A stretch of DNA of 62,506 nt from Chloroflexota bacterium (GTDB lineage: Bacteria; Chloroflexota; Dehalococcoidia; GIF9; UBA5629), in NCBI GenBank assembly GCA_016875875.1, contig VGOP01000010.1:1-62506 (forward strand), written 5' to 3'. The notes beneath the pieces were generated by a model. It saw only the letters and a list, made by a program, of their open reading frames with translations, made no database searches and had not been told where the DNA came from. The position numbers were made by a program, and so were the translations under genes. Shown here in pieces: positions 59,252-62,506 of this stretch (positions are counted from its first letter, which is position 1; every line of letters starts with the position of its first letter).

Positions 59252-62200
59252 TTATACAAGCATGCCTTCAATTTCCGCTACAAGCTGTTCACTCGTATAG
59301 TGTTTAAGGCTTACCGAACCACTAAAGCAACCGCCAACGCAGGCGCCGCAGCCTTTGCACAAGGCTTCATTGACACGACACACTTTCTTTTCTTCAACAA
59401 AGGTAATGGCACTATAAGGGCAGACACGCATGCAGAGCTGGCATCCGGAACAAATCTTTTCGTCGACGAAAGAAGTAGCTGTTTCAATCTCCACATTGGC
59501 CTGACCAATCATTGACAGAACCTCAGCCGCTGCCCCGGATGCTTGAGCCACGGTATCCGGAATATCCTTGGGACCCTGGCAACAACCAATCACGAAGACG
59601 CCATCAGTAGTGGTAGCTACAGGGTCTAACTTAGGATGCCTCTCCAGGAAAAAGCCGTCGGCACCTCTGCTTACGTTGAACAAACGGCTAGTATTCTGAG
59701 CATCTTTCTGCGGTTCTATAGCGGTACTCAGAATAACCATATCCGCTGGCAAACGGCATTGAAGTCCCGGGTGAATTTCCTCTTCATATTGAACAATTAG
59801 CTTGCCTTTCTCCGCAGGTGTTTCGGCTATATTCGTGACACCACTGGGACGAGCTTCAATAAATATGCTGCCCTCTCTGACAATTCGGTTGTAGAACTCC
59901 TCAAAGCCCTTACCGAAGGCTCTGATGTCAACATAGAATTCATAGGCCTGAGCCCCGGGAAGATGTTCTCTTATGAGATGGCTAAATTTCAGGGAATACA
60001 TACAACAAACACGGGAGCAGTACTCATGATAGTTCTTATCTCTGCTGCCGACGCAATGGATAATAGCTATTGTCTTAGGCTCCGAACCATCTTTAAGAAG
60101 AACGTGACCCTCAGTCGGCCCAGCAGCATTAACCATTCGTTCGAACTCGAGTGCAGTGACAACGTTGTCAAAGCGTCCGTACCCATATTCATAGACACCG
60201 CTGGGTTTAAACAAGTCATAGCCAGTAGCTACGATGATATTGCCAACTTCTACTTCAACCACCTCGTCTTTCATTTTGTGATCTATTGCCTCACGCTCAC
60301 AAACCTTGACACACTCCAGGCATTCAGAGCAAACAGCACAATTCAAACAACGTTTGGCCTCTTCGACAGCCAATTCTTCATTAAAGCCCAACTCTACTTC
60401 TGCAAAGCCCTGCCGTTTGTCCAGTTCGAGCACTGGCATAGTCTTTCGCGCCTTTATTGCTATACCTTCTTTTGAGACCTCTTTTACCCTTTCAGGGCGG
60501 GTTGGTCTGCCCTTCTTCAGGTCTATTCCCCTAAGATAATGGTCTACAGAAATAGCCGCCTCTTTACCAGCTTCGATAGCAGAAATAACATCATCTGGAC
60601 CAGACACAACGTCGCCACCGGCAAAAACACCTTCGATATTCGTCTGCAAGGTAACGGGGTCAACTGCTACAGTCGCGAAACTGGTATATTCAAGCTCCTT
60701 GGCCAGGGCTGACTTATCCACAACCTGTCCAACAGCCATGATTACATTATCAGCAGGTATATCAAATTCCGAACCTCTAATCGGTATTGGACGTCGACGC
60801 CCACTCTCGTCAGGTTCGCCCAGCTGCATCCGAATACATCGAATATGAGTTAACTGACCTTTTTCCGTCAGAATTGCTACCGGCGCTGCCAGAACATGAA
60901 TCTTCACTCCTTCATGCTCCCCCTCTTCCACCTCGGTACGAAGAGCAGGCATTTCGGCTCGAGAGCGCCGATATACTATAGTAACCTCTTCGGCTCCCAA
61001 GCGTTTAGCCACTCTGGCACTATCTACTGCCGCATTGCCACCACCGATAACTACTACGCGCTTTCCAATTTTAACCTTCCTCCCTGAGTTTACCTGTCTC
61101 AGGAAATCAAGTGAATAAGACACACCCCTGGCATCCTCATTTGGAATACCCATCTTCTGGCTCATACCAGCACCAACACCAAGGAATATGGCGTCATAAC
61201 CTTCACTAAAGACTTCCTTGAAGTCCTTCACTGGGGTGTTTGTCTTTATCTCTACTCCCAATTTTTCAATGTATCTTATTTCATTATCCAGTATTTTCTT
61301 CGGCAATCTGTATTCAGGTATAGCGTAACGCATTAGGCCGCCGGCTTTGGGCGCAGCTTCAAAGACAGTAACCCCGTATCCCATCCTCACTAGGTCATAG
61401 GCACAAGCTAAACCAGCCGGCCCAGAGCCGATGATGGCTACACTCTCTGGTTTTGTCTTTTCAACCGGAGCTACCTTTCCCTTGCCCTCCCTGAGTTCAT
61501 AGTCAGCCATAAAGCGCTTTAGATAGCGAATGGCTATTGGTTCATCAACTTTTCCTCTTTCGCAGTCAACTTCACAGGGATGGGTACAAACTCGCCCACA
61601 AACACCAGCAAACGGCTGTGTCCTTCTGAATACCTCGAGGGCTTCCTTATATTTACCCCGTGAAATAAGGGCTATGTATCCCTGTGCGTCAACCCCAGCT
61701 GGACAAGCAGTCCGACATGGCGGAGCGCCTCGCTTGTCGATGATAAAAACATTAGGAACAGCCTGAGGAAAGGGACGATATGTTGCCTTTCTTTTAGCCA
61801 ATCCCAAGTTAAACTCAGAAGGTACTTCCACCGGGCATACAATCTCACACTCAGCACAACCACTACACTTCTTAATATCTACATACCGCGCTTTCTTCCT
61901 AATTTTGACTTTGAAATTACCAATATAGCCCGATACCCCTTCAACTTCGCTGTAGCTCATTACATCAATGTTGGGATGCTGTCCTACCAGTGTCATCTTG
62001 GGAGTAAGTATACAGGCTGAGCAATCAAGGGTAGGAAACGTCTTGTCCAGTTGTGCCATGTGCCCACCAATGCTGGGAGTTCTTTCTACCAGATAAACTT
62101 TATGCCCTGAATCAGCAATTTCCAGTGCCGCCTGGATGCCGGCAATACCACCGCCTACCACCAGGGTATCAGGATTAATAGGAACCTGCCTGACCTCCAG

Positions 62201-62506
62201 GGCGTCATGATAATAAATCCGACTTACCGCAGCGCTCACCAGTGCCTTGGCTTTACCCGTAGCCCCATCATGGTCTTCGGTAACCCATGAGCACTGTTCA
62301 CGAATATTCGCCATTTGAAACAGGTAGGGATTAATCCCGGCATCCTGACAAACACGTCGGAATGTGGGCTCATGCAGTGTCGGCGAGCAAGAAGCCACAA
62401 TTATACGATTGAGACCTGCTGTTTTGATATCCTCTTTAATCAGGTTTTGCCCCGGCTCAGAGCACATGAACTTGTAGTCGCGAGCTACTGCTACTGAATC
62501 TAAATC
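59252..62506 (-). CDS. hdrA: HdrA with inserted GltD-like NAD(P)H module (5' end beyond window)
   Basis: The frame stays open to the window edge, and the 13 codons upstream of the first ATG read like HdrA (DSVAVARDYKF), so the true start is outside. At least 1,084 residues: HdrA FAD domain (VVGGGIAGIQAALEIADSG, CSACILTPKM; numbering from the internal ATG, about residues 100-200), ferredoxin motif CSGCAECEIVCPV, a GltD/NfnB-like insertion of about 400 residues (CRTACPAGVDAQGY, AIIGSGPAGLACAYDL, VVIGGGNAAVDSARVA), a CLNCAVCSECLEC cluster, the second HdrA half and two C-terminal [4Fe-4S] motifs. HdrA is the bifurcating flavin centre of heterodisulfide-type complexes. hdrB and hdrC are not in view. 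Confidence 0.92.
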   Translation of the reverse strand, partial: DLDSVAVARDYKFMCSEPGQNLIKEDIKTAGLNRIIVASCSPTLHEPTFRRVCQDAGINPYLFQMANIREQCSWVTEDHDGATGKAKALVSAAVSRIYYHDALEVRQVPINPDTLVVGGGIAGIQAALEIADSGHKVYLVERTPSIGGHMAQLDKTFPTLDCSACILTPKMTLVGQHPNIDVMSYSEVEGVSGYIGNFKVKIRKKARYVDIKKCSGCAECEIVCPVEVPSEFNLGLAKRKATYRPFPQAVPNVFIIDKRGAPPCRTACPAGVDAQGYIALISRGKYKEALEVFRRTQPFAGVCGRVCTHPCEVDCERGKVDEPIAIRYLKRFMADYELREGKGKVAPVEKTKPESVAIIGSGPAGLACAYDLVRMGYGVTVFEAAPKAGGLMRYAIPEYRLPKKILDNEIRYIEKLGVEIKTNTPVKDFKEVFSEGYDAIFLGVGAGMSQKMGIPNEDARGVSYSLDFLRQVNSGRKVKIGKRVVVIGGGNAAVDSARVAKRLGAEEVTIVYRRSRAEMPALRTEVEEGEHEGVKIHVLAAPVAILTEKGQLTHIRCIRMQLGEPDESGRRRPIPIRGSEFDIPADNVIMAVGQVVDKSALAKELEYTSFATVAVDPVTLQTNIEGVFAGGDVVSGPDDVISAIEAGKEAAISVDHYLRGIDLKKGRPTRPERVKEVSKEGIAIKARKTMPVLELDKRQGFAEVELGFNEELAVEEAKRCLNCAVCSECLECVKVCEREAIDHKMKDEVVEVEVGNIIVATGYDLFKPSGVYEYGYGRFDNVVTALEFERMVNAAGPTEGHVLLKDGSEPKTIAIIHCVGSRDKNYHEYCSRVCCMYSLKFSHLIREHLPGAQAYEFYVDIRAFGKGFEEFYNRIVREGSIFIEARPSGVTNIAETPAEKGKLIVQYEEEIHPGLQCRLPADMVILSTAIEPQKDAQNTSRLFNVSRGADGFFLERHPKLDPVATTTDGVFVIGCCQGPKDIPDTVAQASGAAAEVLSMIGQANVEIETATSFVDEKICSGCQLCMRVCPYSAITFVEEKKVCRVNEALCKGCGACVGGCFSGSVSLKHYTSEQLVAEIEGMLV

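Noticed and set aside
1-62506. CRISPR arrays, rRNA genes, prophage or intact insertion sequences
   Set aside because: No regularly spaced repeats, rRNA motifs, phage structural genes or full transposase frames were seen; the repeats present are dispersed palindromes.

Overview
The window reads as a gene-dense chromosomal segment of a strictly anaerobic bacterium. It is most likely a Chloroflexota member close to class Dehalococcoidia; this is inferred from gene content, not from a marker phylogeny. Supporting signs are a short Elp3 of the Dehalococcoides type, an HdrA/Flx electron-bifurcation cluster, a DUF39 + NIL-ferredoxin + UPF0280 homocysteine cluster, a His-type (sulfide-dependent) Thi4, PaaK-like ligases, a GH3-like ligase and many small palindromic intergenic repeats. 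There is no rRNA, CRISPR array, prophage or intact insertion sequence.

Layout. 1-2.6 kb: two tandem PaaK-like ligase genes sharing a 1,119-bp repeat with no difference seen, the first cut by the window edge. 2.8-6.2 kb: a sugar-phosphate operon (LacD-type aldolase, pyruvate kinase, PfkB kinase). 7-14 kb: a radical SAM gene, a tiny basic ORF and a complete oligopeptide-type ABC importer. 14.2-16.3 kb: elp3 diverging from a Trm9-like methyltransferase, possibly a wobble-uridine modification pair. 16.4-23 kb: a GGDEF/HD-GYP receptor, a GH3-like ligase and a metallo-hydrolase. 23.2-27.3 kb: rtcA, two unknown proteins, a HIT protein and pheA. pheA ends an operon of a KimA-like permease, a Usp protein and two RCK/TrkA proteins (26.5-30.4 kb). 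30.5-30.8 kb: tRNA-His and tRNA-Arg.

30.9-45.4 kb is housekeeping and conserved unknowns: GerW/DUF2953 pair, lipid kinase, PAC2 protein, mtaB, recJ, lgt, ftsY, a Zur-like regulator with a palindromic operator and a His-tailed membrane protein, an MrfA-like helicase, DUF503 and a zinc-ribbon protein. 45.5-51.3 kb: a MauE/DoxX-like membrane protein with a PKD-like lipoprotein, then a sulfur-linked run (UPF0280, NIL-ferredoxin, DUF39, Thi4) and hisS.

51.8-62.5 kb is the most distinctive region. One minus-strand run encodes an HdrA with an inserted GltD-like NAD(P)H module (cut by the window end), MvhD/FlxD, two Fe-S subunits and an FlxA-like FAD/NAD subunit. It continues without a break into a GAF/PAS histidine kinase, two paralogous response regulators with a Cys-rich output domain and a cyclic-nucleotide-fold protein without a DNA-binding domain. 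The simplest reading is a flavin-based electron-bifurcation complex genetically tied to its own sensory branch.

Promoter, terminator and repeat calls were made by eye. Family names come from motif recognition, since no searches could be run.
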